Origin: Sergeia podlipaevii
Taxonomy: Eukaryota; Euglenozoa; Kinetoplastea; Trypanosomatida; Trypanosomatidae
NCBI GenBank assembly: GCA_030849805.1
Contig: JASANZ010002127.1
Span: forward strand, 1-50,162
Length of the DNA: 50,162 bases
Direction of reading: 5' to 3'
Numbering within the stretch: the stretch's first letter is position 1; every line of letters begins with the position of its first letter. The translations under genes and the position numbers were made by a program. Below the pieces are notes generated by a model that did no database searches, was not told the origin of the DNA, and saw only the letters and a list, made by a program, of their open reading frames with translations. Positions 1 through 8,188 of the stretch are shown here, in pieces.

Positions 1-29
1 CCCACCCTCCCAAAAAAAAAAAAACTGTT

Positions 30-3000
30 ATGGGAAGCGGACAATCTGTCGCGGTGCAGGACCATCTGCAGAGGTGGGAGACGGCACTTGCAGCCTTAGA
101 ACAGGTGTCAGCCAGCAGCCGACGGATGATGGATCAGGACCGCATCTACGGCAGTAATATGGAGTCCTCCAAAATGCTCGACAAGCCTAGTGAGGAGGAT
201 GATGAACGTGCAGGCGCACGCCGCCCCTCATCGCTGGTGTCCTTCAACAATGCGATCAATGGCAGTGGCAACCCCAATGGAGGCCCAATCGGGGCTAGCA
301 ATGGCGAGAGTGCAGTGGGTATCAGCAGTAGTAGCCTTGGTCACACGCGCCGTAGCAACCAGGCTTCCCCAGAGACCCGCGGTATGGAGCCTAAGACGGG
401 CTTCAGTTACACAAGCATCAACGGACAACAGATGCCGCAGGGATCTGGGGATGGTATGCGCAGCGCTGGTGGCGCCGGTTCAGCGACCGGGCAAGGTGCA
501 CGTCATACCCGCCAGCAAGTGTTGGAGATCAAGAAGACACGTGTGGCGCTCTTCAAGAGCTATGAAGCCGCGAATCCCGATGCGCTATCGGACGTTATGC
601 AGTGCAGCCACTTTGGGGCGACTGCTGTGGCGCTGTCGTACCTTCTTGGCGGAGATAAGAACTGCAGGGATAGAAGGCGTCGCGTGACGGTAGAGGACAT
701 CTTCTTTGCGGCTCAGGTGCCTCTGCACATGCTGCACACTGGTGCCCCTCACCTGCCCGTGATGACTGACATTGTGCGCGAGTTTCTCGACGTGGACAAT
801 CGCTTTAAGGACGAGTACGGTCTTGAGGCGCTTCACCTGGACGTTTCTCCTACTGTGGGTCAGGTAAACCTCGGGCCAAACGAAGTGGGTGACCGCCAGA
901 CACGCATGCAGCTGCCCGAGTTCCGCCGCGTCATCACGCAAGATTGCGAAGAGGAGACGCAGATCATCCGCATCGTGAACTACGACCCCTACGTGCTTGA
1001 GCAGGAGATGCTAGTGGACGCGTACGAGGACGAAGACGATCTGAACTCTCCTCTTGCTACCTCCGTGCTGGGCAACCCACGTCACGTGCAGCGCCGCTTC
1101 TCACCTAACAACGACGGTGCCTACGCAGTCATTGTTGATGTGCGTAACGCGGTGCAACTAATGGTGACCATCGCGGAGGGAGTTGTGAATGACTCTTTGC
1201 ACGTGAAGACTACTGAGGTGCCCGCGGCTTCTCTTTTCAAAGCGATGATGACGGCCGAAGAAGGGCACCGCGCGCGCGGGTTCATCCGCATCTTCCGCAA
1301 GGACTGTGTGCCGGAGATCACCACGGACGAGATGAAGCAGTTCTGGACGCCAGAGCTATGCAGTGGCAAGGTGCTTGGCACCACTCTGCAGGGCACCCAT
1401 GCCAGCGTTATCTCCAGTCATATCAGCTCTCACATCGTGGCTGTCGCGTGGGCAATGCACCTGCTCGGTGGCGTGAGGCCCGGGACGCATGGGTATGGTA
1501 ATGGCCTTCCAGTGTCAGATATCATACGCACTATGAAGTTCCCAGTCGAGATATTTCTGCACGGGGTGCTGCCGCTGGATCAAGTGTTCGAGTACGCACG
1601 AGAGTACATGAGGCGAGCCAACTACACACACGTGGTGCGTCTCTATCCTGTTCTGACGAAGATCTCGCGCGAGGATGCCGTGCCGACGATTTCGGTGTTT
1701 GACCTAGAGTCTATTCTCATTGATGTGCGCAACGCCAATGAAGACCCAGAGGAGCCTGAGCATGTGATGGTGATCATGTACAACGCCAGCGTCGCGCACA
1801 ACGTGCTCTACATCGTCGACGATCCGCAGTGGTGTGTGCTGGCGGGGTACGATCAGGAAGCGCAGACCGCCGTGCTCATTGATGCTCATCCCAAGACGTT
1901 CTCGCGCACTTGGACGTGTCCGCTGGACCGCCTGCACAAGGCAATGACCGGCAATGGCTACATGGTATTCTCAAAGGCTGGCGTGCCGGCCTCGTCGCGT
2001 GGCAAGTCTAGCGAGTCCAGTCAGTGTGGCGGCTCTAGTGCTTCTGGCTGCGGTGAGAGGTGCGTGGGGGCACCACAGTCTATCGCTCCCATGGTGCAGG
2101 CGCGTCTGCAGCTGCTCGAGATGCAAGACTGCCTCGGCCCACGCTGGAACACGCAGACGATAGTCAAGAGCTTCAACTATCCTAATCTTTCTGTGATGCC
2201 CACTATTGTAGCAATGGCTTGCAGCAGGGTCGGTGTCCCCACCATTTTTGAGGATGTCATCCAAATGCTGCCATATGAAGTTTCTTCCTTGCTGATCCGC
2301 TACTTTACTCTAGAATCCCTTCACGTATGCCTCGTCAAGTACCTGCATCACAGCAATCTTGACAAGGACCTGCAGGTCACTTCATACCACGTGGGCGAGG
2401 TGGACGCAGATGGCAAGGTGGCGGTGGGAGAGCAGCAATTTGAGGAGCTCGTGTGCACCTCCATCGCAGATGACAACCACGTTCTTATTGTACACTTTCA
2501 ATCCCCTATGTTGCTCGTGCATGGTGCCTCACATCCATTTGGTAGTCTTGGTATCGTTACTGACTTCAACGAGACAGCCAAGACTGTGGTGGTGTCGGAC
2601 TGCAACCCGAACAGCTACCAACGCACTTGGACTGTGCCGTTGCACCACCTATACGAAGCTACCATGGACACTGATGTCACCCGAAAGCACCGCACTCGTG
2701 GCTGTCTGCTCGTCACTAGGAACTCGCGTATGGCAGGCGACGCCCTCGGCGTTGGCACCACGAGCCGCGGCTTCAAGCTGGAGATCCTTCCTGTGCAAAA
2801 TCTGTTCCACGTCAGTCCCAGTCCGCACTTCCAAGGCATGTCCTTTGCATTTGCCCAACTCGGTCACTTTTACAGTCCGGAGGAGATCTTTTACGAGGCC
2901 TACTTGAAGACTGTGGATGATCAACGCCGCCGCGGCAGTCAGGCGTTTGCTTGGCGAGACGTGGATGTGACGTTGTCTGTTATCAACAGAAATATTGACG

Positions 3001-3584
3001 CTGCCTTCATGGCGCAGGTTTGTTCCAAGTTCTTGGAGTCCCGCGGTGCCCGCCAAAGCAGCACTTACAGCCGCCTGGGTAGCAAGAGCCTTTCATTCGA
3101 GCAGCAGCAGCAGCAGGAGGAGGAGGAGGGGAACCAAGACCACATTATTGTGGAGCGCCTGGATGATGTTGACACTGGGGATGAGCTAGTGGAGCTGCTC
3201 ACGGAGGTCACCACCTCAACGAACACGGTCTTGTTGTTGAACTACGATGTGCTCAAGGCACACAATTTGTTGAACATGGATCGTAGCGTGGCATTGATCA
3301 AGAGCTTCAACGCTGAGAAGAAGCTTGTCGAGCTCTGGGATGCTGAGTACGCCGTGTTTGGCCTCTCCATCACAGTGTCGATTGACAAGCTGGTGGAGAT
3401 TGGCGACCTCGAGAACGACGGTCGCAGTCCGTTTGGGTTCGTCAAGTTTACCCGCACCGCCGGCTCTGCGAAGAAGAAAGGCCTCATGAGGGCACCACTT
3501 TCGCAAGAGGAGGAGGCGGAGATGGACGCCGCTCTGGAGGACGCTAGCGGTCGCCGCAAGGATGGCGGTCCCACCTTTGTGTAA
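30..3584 (+). CDS. Four-module phytochelatin-synthase-like (papain-fold, C83-like) protein, probably catalytically dead
   Basis: 1184 residues. About 165 N-terminal residues are Ser/Gly/Asn-rich and probably disordered. Four similar modules follow at about 190-425, 452-650, 707-897 and 924-1142. Each opens with a helix resembling the phytochelatin synthase segment that carries the catalytic Cys. Modules 2-4 close with a strand pair resembling its GHFSPIGGY...LILD block and a WxxPLxxLxxAM-like segment. Module 3 is clearest: ASHPFGSLG holds a possible catalytic His (H835) and VVVSDCNP a possible Asp (D857). The Asp is kept in module 2 (D618) and module 4 (D1104). No module has Cys at the nucleophile position; module 1 reads HFGATAVAL where FCGLASL is expected. 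Fold and loss of catalysis are inferred from these alignments by eye. The start MGSGQS fits the MGxxxS N-myristoylation consensus, so membrane or flagellar attachment is possible. No in-frame stop lies between base 1 and the ATG, so an upstream start cannot be excluded. Confidence 0.75.
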   Translation: MGSGQSVAVQDHLQRWETALAALEQVSASSRRMMDQDRIYGSNMESSKMLDKPSEEDDERAGARRPSSLVSFNNAINGSGNPNGGPIGASNGESAVGISSSSLGHTRRSNQASPETRGMEPKTGFSYTSINGQQMPQGSGDGMRSAGGAGSATGQGARHTRQQVLEIKKTRVALFKSYEAANPDALSDVMQCSHFGATAVALSYLLGGDKNCRDRRRRVTVEDIFFAAQVPLHMLHTGAPHLPVMTDIVREFLDVDNRFKDEYGLEALHLDVSPTVGQVNLGPNEVGDRQTRMQLPEFRRVITQDCEEETQIIRIVNYDPYVLEQEMLVDAYEDEDDLNSPLATSVLGNPRHVQRRFSPNNDGAYAVIVDVRNAVQLMVTIAEGVVNDSLHVKTTEVPAASLFKAMMTAEEGHRARGFIRIFRKDCVPEITTDEMKQFWTPELCSGKVLGTTLQGTHASVISSHISSHIVAVAWAMHLLGGVRPGTHGYGNGLPVSDIIRTMKFPVEIFLHGVLPLDQVFEYAREYMRRANYTHVVRLYPVLTKISREDAVPTISVFDLESILIDVRNANEDPEEPEHVMVIMYNASVAHNVLYIVDDPQWCVLAGYDQEAQTAVLIDAHPKTFSRTWTCPLDRLHKAMTGNGYMVFSKAGVPASSRGKSSESSQCGGSSASGCGERCVGAPQSIAPMVQARLQLLEMQDCLGPRWNTQTIVKSFNYPNLSVMPTIVAMACSRVGVPTIFEDVIQMLPYEVSSLLIRYFTLESLHVCLVKYLHHSNLDKDLQVTSYHVGEVDADGKVAVGEQQFEELVCTSIADDNHVLIVHFQSPMLLVHGASHPFGSLGIVTDFNETAKTVVVSDCNPNSYQRTWTVPLHHLYEATMDTDVTRKHRTRGCLLVTRNSRMAGDALGVGTTSRGFKLEILPVQNLFHVSPSPHFQGMSFAFAQLGHFYSPEEIFYEAYLKTVDDQRRRGSQAFAWRDVDVTLSVINRNIDAAFMAQVCSKFLESRGARQSSTYSRLGSKSLSFEQQQQQEEEEGNQDHIIVERLDDVDTGDELVELLTEVTTSTNTVLLLNYDVLKAHNLLNMDRSVALIKSFNAEKKLVELWDAEYAVFGLSITVSIDKLVEIGDLENDGRSPFGFVKFTRTAGSAKKKGLMRAPLSQEEEAEMDAALEDASGRRKDGGPTFV

Positions 3585-4229
3585 AGAGAGAAGAGAGAAG
3601 GGGCAAAGTGAACTAGTCACACGAGATGGGCCAAGGTCACCTTCTTTTTTTTTCCTGTATGCTTACATATTTATATATTTATATATATTTATATTTATAT
3701 CTGCATTTATTTTGTATCGTATCTTCTCTTATTATTTTGTTGAAAACCTTGCATAGTTGGAGTGGTGTATTGGGAAGATATTGGGAGAGAGCATGCAATT
3801 GCGTTGTTTACGATGTTCTATATTTGTGTTGCACGTGGGTGGTTGTAGTACTGGACAGCAGAAGAGAAGAGAGACATAATTTTTTTTTTTTATGGAGTCA
3901 GAGGGAAGCGAGGCAGACGAAGTGTATACATCTGTAGCGCTAGTCTGCTCCGTACGTGCGTGACTCTTTAAAACTTCTCTTTTTCAAATATATGTGTAGC
4001 TTGTTTCCTTTCAAGTTTGCTTGCTTGAGGTCAGTCATTGTTTTTTTTATTATTATTATTTTTATGAGATTCTGTCAGAGAGGAGGAAACACCTAGAAAC
4101 TATGAAGACACGTATATCTTGCCCACTATAAAATAAGTACCACTTCACTATTTTTTAGTACAGCCATTTTGTTGCCAATGCACAGATGCAAGTGTGCTGC
4201 TTCTTTGCCGACTCTGCCTCGCATCAAAG

Positions 4230-4235
<6 letters not shown>
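3585..4235 (+). other. Intergenic region: 3' UTR of the C83-like gene and upstream spacer
   Basis: T-rich and AT-rich DNA with a TATATTTATA-type tract near 3665-3710, several T runs and an ATT repeat near 4050. I see no gene, RNA gene or strong hairpin. It must hold the polyadenylation site of the first gene, which in trypanosomatids is set by the next polypyrimidine tract. Confidence 0.6.
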
Positions 4236-4261
<26 letters not shown>

Positions 4262-4276
4262 GTTGTCTCTGTTTAG
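4236..4276 (+). promoter_or_regulatory. Polypyrimidine (CT)n tract and candidate spliced-leader acceptor
   Basis: A (CT)13-like repeat at 4236-4261 runs into a pyrimidine-rich stretch ending in GTTTAG, with AG at 4275-4276. Splicing there would give a 43-nt 5' UTR before the ATG at 4320. Tract then AG then short UTR is the standard trypanosomatid arrangement. Confidence 0.65.
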
Positions 4277-4319
4277 GTTTCTTTTTTGAGGCCCATTTTC
4301 TTCTTTGTGGGGTCTCAAG

Positions 4320-7300
4320 ATGGCTAGCACGGTAGAGAGTAAGGGCACAGGTCCCTCAGCTAGCACGGACGAGTCGAAGATGGAAATTGACACTGTGGCC
4401 GTGCTAGCAAAAATGCAAGAGATCTACTGTAAGAACGTTCTCTACAATCAGCTGGAGTTTATCATGGGCAAGCCCACCAGCTCAGAGGGGGTAGATGGCT
4501 ACTACGATGATGTTAGTTCCCTTGCTGACCTCTTTATAGAAGCCTCACACGAATACGACACTCAGCATAGCAAGGCCGGCGCGAGCACTCAGGACGCCGT
4601 TGGGGAGAAGGCGGAGCAGCACGAGGCTGGAAAGGAGGTGTACATTGTGAAGGCCCTTTCAGCTGCCATTAATGGCGAGCAGGATGACGAGGGCGCTGAC
4701 ACAGAGCCGGAGATCTCACTTGAGAAAATACGTAGCATGTACAAGGTTCTTCGCTCCTCTCTCGACACATCTCGCTTGGAGACCGCTATTGCAGTGGGGG
4801 CACTAGAGTTGGTAGAGCAGGAGCAGCGCAAGGCTGAGGCCGCAGCGCGAGAAGACCTTAAGAAGCAGCGACAGCAGTCGGCCACTGACAAGATGGAAAC
4901 CAGCGTTACTGAGCGCAGGGCCGCAATGAAGGTGTCACCAGAAGAAATGTTCCGCATTGCACAGCTGGTGCGTAGCGGACTGGCGGATGAAGCGGAGCTG
5001 CTTCAGGTGCGCACGGAGGATGAGGACCACGACGCGGTGGAGCTGAACGAAGATGAGCCCAAGTTCTTGCGGCAGCTTGGCGTGAGCAGTACACGCAGGC
5101 GCATCAACTACAAGGTGCTCTTGCCCTCGCAGCAGCTACAGAACGCACGCACCCCACAGCACCGCCAGGCGATCTTAGACCGCTTGGCGCAGCGCCAACA
5201 AGGTGACCCTTCCAAGCTCACCAGCATGGAGCGTACTGCGCAGGCGCAGCTCCGCATCAACCAAGACCGGCGCGTGCTGGCTATGAGAGAGAAGCGCAGA
5301 CGTGAGACCGAGGTCGATGCGGAGGCGGAGGCAGAAGCAGCCAGGAGCGGTGGCGCACGAAACGATGTCGCTGCTGGAAACAACAACGGTGGAGAAAGTG
5401 GGTTGTTGTTACACACAGAACTCGACGAAAAGCCGGAAGAGGGGGGGTTTCGAAAGCGTGACCTTCCCGTCAAACTGCCGCCCTGGATGAGGCACAGTTT
5501 TGGCAAGACCCCCCGCTTTGGGCTGCCGCAAACTACACAGACGCTGCAGGAGCAACGTCAGTCTCTTCCGATATACGCCAAGCGCGATGCCTTGCTAGCC
5601 TACGTAGACACACATAGCGTGACAATCTTGGTCGGCGAAACTGGCAGCGGCAAGACCACCCAGATTCCTCAGTACCTGGAAGAGCATGGATACGGTAAGA
5701 AGGGCGTGATCTGCTGTACACAACCACGCAGGGTGGCTGCCGAGACGCTGGCCATGCGTGTGGCTGAGGAGTACGGGTGCCGTCTGGGCGAGGAGGTTGG
5801 CTACACAGTCCGCTTCCGCGATGTCACCTCCTCCTTGACGCGTATCAAGTACATGACGGATGGTATTCTGCTGCGAGAGGCGCTGCTGGATGATAGCTTC
5901 CAGCGGTATAGCGTGATTGTTCTTGATGAGGCGCACGAGCGGTCCATTAACACTGACTTGCTCTTTGCTATTGTACGAAATGCACTTCGCAAGCACTCGA
6001 CGCTGAAAGTGATGATCACATCGGCGACACTTGAGACGGCGAAGTTTTGCAGCTATTTTGGAGTCGATGCACCTTTTCTCATTGAAGGCCGCACCTTTCC
6101 GGTGGAGACGTTTTACCTGGAGGAGCCTGCTACGGACTACGTTCGAACTGCTCTTCAGACCGTTATGAAGATCCACCTGGAGGAGCCACCAGGCGATGTG
6201 CTCGTCTTCTTCACTGGTCAGGAGGAGATTGAACTCGGTGGGGAGTTGCTTTTCAACTGGCTTGAGACACTGCGCAAACAGGTGGACACCCCTTTACCTG
6301 ACCTCATGGTGTTGCCGCTGACCGCGACGATGCCGCAGGAGGTGCAGTCGCGTGTGTTTGAGGCCACCCCACCGGGGTGTCGCAAAGTGGTGCTAGCCAC
6401 TAACGTGGCTGAGACGTCCATCACAATCAATAATCTTTACTACGTCATTGACAGTGGCTTCTGTAAGCAGAGCATCTTTGACCCACACAAGGGCATCGAG
6501 CAGCTGAAGATTATACCAATTTCTCAGGCCCAGGCAAAGCAGCGCGCGGGGCGTGCTGGCCGTATTGGCCCTGGGAAGTGCTTTCGTGTCTACACAGAGG
6601 CTCAGTTTCAGGATGAGATGGTGCCGGAGACGGTTCCTGATATCATGCGCACAAACCTCTTTCATGTTACACTGCAGCTCAAGGCGATGGGTATCGATCT
6701 CTTCAGCATCGAACTCATGGACAGCCCTGAGCCTGAGGCTATAGTAGCCGCGCTTGAGAAGCTGCGCTACCTGGAGGCGCTAGACGACGATGGCCTGCTC
6801 ACTCCGCTTGGAGGCAGAATGGCACAGCTTTCTATTGATCCCTCGCAGAGTAAGACGCTCTTGACCGCCGTGGACTTTGGCTGCAGTGAGCCTGTGCTCA
6901 CTATTGTGTCTATGCTCGCCGCGCAGAAGCGTGGGGTGTTCTACCGCCCTCGCGAGAAGCAGGAGGCCGCAGACGCCGCCAAGCGACAGTTCGATCAACC
7001 GGAGGGGGATCAAATTACTCTCATGGCGGTGTACGATGCGTGGGTGGAGAATGGCATGTCAGAGGACTGGTGCCGCAAGAACTTCCTCAAGTACCGCATG
7101 TTGGTCGAGGCACGCGACACGCGTGATCAGCTTATGGAGATGCTGGCGAAGCGCAATCGCGTTATTTCTCACGCGAACGATCGCAATCTGACGGAGGTGC
7201 GTCGTGCCATTACAGCGGGGTACTTCTTCAACGCTGCAAAGCGCCTGGACTCACATACGCGATCGTACGTCACCATGGCGGATCGACGCGAGGTGTACGT

Positions 7301-7565
7301 GCATCCCTCCTCGTGCCTTATCGACGACCCGCCCAAATATGTTCTGTATGACGATCTGCGCCTCACCAAGAGGGAGTACATGTCTGAGCTTTTGATGATT
7401 GAGCCTCAGTGGCTGCTTGAGCTAGCACCTGCCTTCTACTCTAAGCCAAAGAAAGGAAGGAAGCTGACCCGCGCGCAGGAAGCCGAGCGCTTTACGCCCA
7501 TACTCAAATCATGGGAGACTGGGAGCTCTTGGCGCATCTCAAAAATGCGGAAGCAGCGCAAGTGA
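4320..7565 (+). CDS. DEAH-box pre-mRNA splicing helicase, PRP22/DHX8-like
   Basis: 1081 residues. The frame extends five codons further to a TTG, but the first ATG is at 4320. The N-terminal 400 residues are charged and partly coiled. The DExH core has Walker A GETGSGKTT (about 438-446), DEAH (536-539), SAT (568-570) and QRAGRAGR (741-748), followed by the HA2 and OB-fold regions of the DEAH/RHA family. PRP22 affinity rests on the EQRQSLPIY entry to the core, on ISQAQAKQRAGRAG, and on a C-terminus matching DHX8 in SSWRISKMRKQRK (DHX8 ends NAWRISRAFRRR). PRP22 releases spliced mRNA from the spliceosome. Trypanosomes need this machinery mainly for trans-splicing, so the nucleus is expected. No S1 domain is recognisable in the N-terminus, unlike animal and yeast PRP22. 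PRP2/DHX16 is the main alternative. Confidence 0.93.
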   Translation: MASTVESKGTGPSASTDESKMEIDTVAVLAKMQEIYCKNVLYNQLEFIMGKPTSSEGVDGYYDDVSSLADLFIEASHEYDTQHSKAGASTQDAVGEKAEQHEAGKEVYIVKALSAAINGEQDDEGADTEPEISLEKIRSMYKVLRSSLDTSRLETAIAVGALELVEQEQRKAEAAAREDLKKQRQQSATDKMETSVTERRAAMKVSPEEMFRIAQLVRSGLADEAELLQVRTEDEDHDAVELNEDEPKFLRQLGVSSTRRRINYKVLLPSQQLQNARTPQHRQAILDRLAQRQQGDPSKLTSMERTAQAQLRINQDRRVLAMREKRRRETEVDAEAEAEAARSGGARNDVAAGNNNGGESGLLLHTELDEKPEEGGFRKRDLPVKLPPWMRHSFGKTPRFGLPQTTQTLQEQRQSLPIYAKRDALLAYVDTHSVTILVGETGSGKTTQIPQYLEEHGYGKKGVICCTQPRRVAAETLAMRVAEEYGCRLGEEVGYTVRFRDVTSSLTRIKYMTDGILLREALLDDSFQRYSVIVLDEAHERSINTDLLFAIVRNALRKHSTLKVMITSATLETAKFCSYFGVDAPFLIEGRTFPVETFYLEEPATDYVRTALQTVMKIHLEEPPGDVLVFFTGQEEIELGGELLFNWLETLRKQVDTPLPDLMVLPLTATMPQEVQSRVFEATPPGCRKVVLATNVAETSITINNLYYVIDSGFCKQSIFDPHKGIEQLKIIPISQAQAKQRAGRAGRIGPGKCFRVYTEAQFQDEMVPETVPDIMRTNLFHVTLQLKAMGIDLFSIELMDSPEPEAIVAALEKLRYLEALDDDGLLTPLGGRMAQLSIDPSQSKTLLTAVDFGCSEPVLTIVSMLAAQKRGVFYRPREKQEAADAAKRQFDQPEGDQITLMAVYDAWVENGMSEDWCRKNFLKYRMLVEARDTRDQLMEMLAKRNRVISHANDRNLTEVRRAITAGYFFNAAKRLDSHTRSYVTMADRREVYVHPSSCLIDDPPKYVLYDDLRLTKREYMSELLMIEPQWLLELAPAFYSKPKKGRKLTRAQEAERFTPILKSWETGSSWRISKMRKQRK

Positions 7566-8141
7566 AAAGAAAAAAAAAATGTGAGAGGGAGGGGGGCGAG
7601 CATGATGAGGAAGATGTACCCCTGTATTATGCGCCGTTCTTGTATCGATGTGCTGGCGGTTGCATTTTGGTTTGCGTTCTCTGTCGATGCGATTTAACTC
7701 AGAAGAGAGATCTGCTTTTCAAATGTGAGAGAACAAATACAATCACAAAAAATGATATCAAATTAGTTCAGGAAAGAAAGGGAACAGAAATAAAAAGAAT
7801 TGTTTTGTAAGCGTACGAACTGGTTTACGTTTCATGATAGCTATTGATATGTTTGCTACTTTTTTTTTATAGTCGTCTGCGTGCATAAGTGCAATTTATG
7901 ATTTCTCTCTCTCTCTCTCTCTCTTCAATTTATTTTATTGGTTGCTGCTCTACTCTACACGTGTGTATACATCCTGGATAGGTACTAGGGCCAGACCTAT
8001 ATACAGCTATTGGATATATTGGTATCCACTTTGGTACACTATTTTGTGATCGTAGATTGCCTTCATTCGTATACTTGCTTGTTTGTTATTGAGTGTGTTT
8101 TTGTATTAGATATTTGTAAAAAAAAAAAAAGGAAAATACAG
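7566..8141 (+). other. Intergenic region with (CT)n repeat
   Basis: Holds the 3' UTR of the helicase and the upstream part of the next 5' region. A (CT)n repeat lies at 7904-7924 and A and T runs at 7861-7868 and 8119-8130. I see no gene or RNA. Short frames here encode only Phe/Leu/Tyr-rich peptides, which T-rich DNA gives by default. Confidence 0.55.
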
Positions 8142-8188
8142 CTTCTCCCTTCATATTTCCCTCCTTTTGTTCCTTACATTAAATCAAG
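8142..8188 (+). promoter_or_regulatory. Polypyrimidine tract ending in an AG that abuts the start codon
   Basis: Pyrimidine-rich from 8142 to about 8175. The first AG after it is 8187-8188, directly before the ATG at 8189. If used, the mRNA would have no gene-encoded 5' UTR and the spliced leader would supply the whole leader. An earlier AG at 8140-8141 would give a 47-nt UTR but has a weaker tract. Confidence 0.4.
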
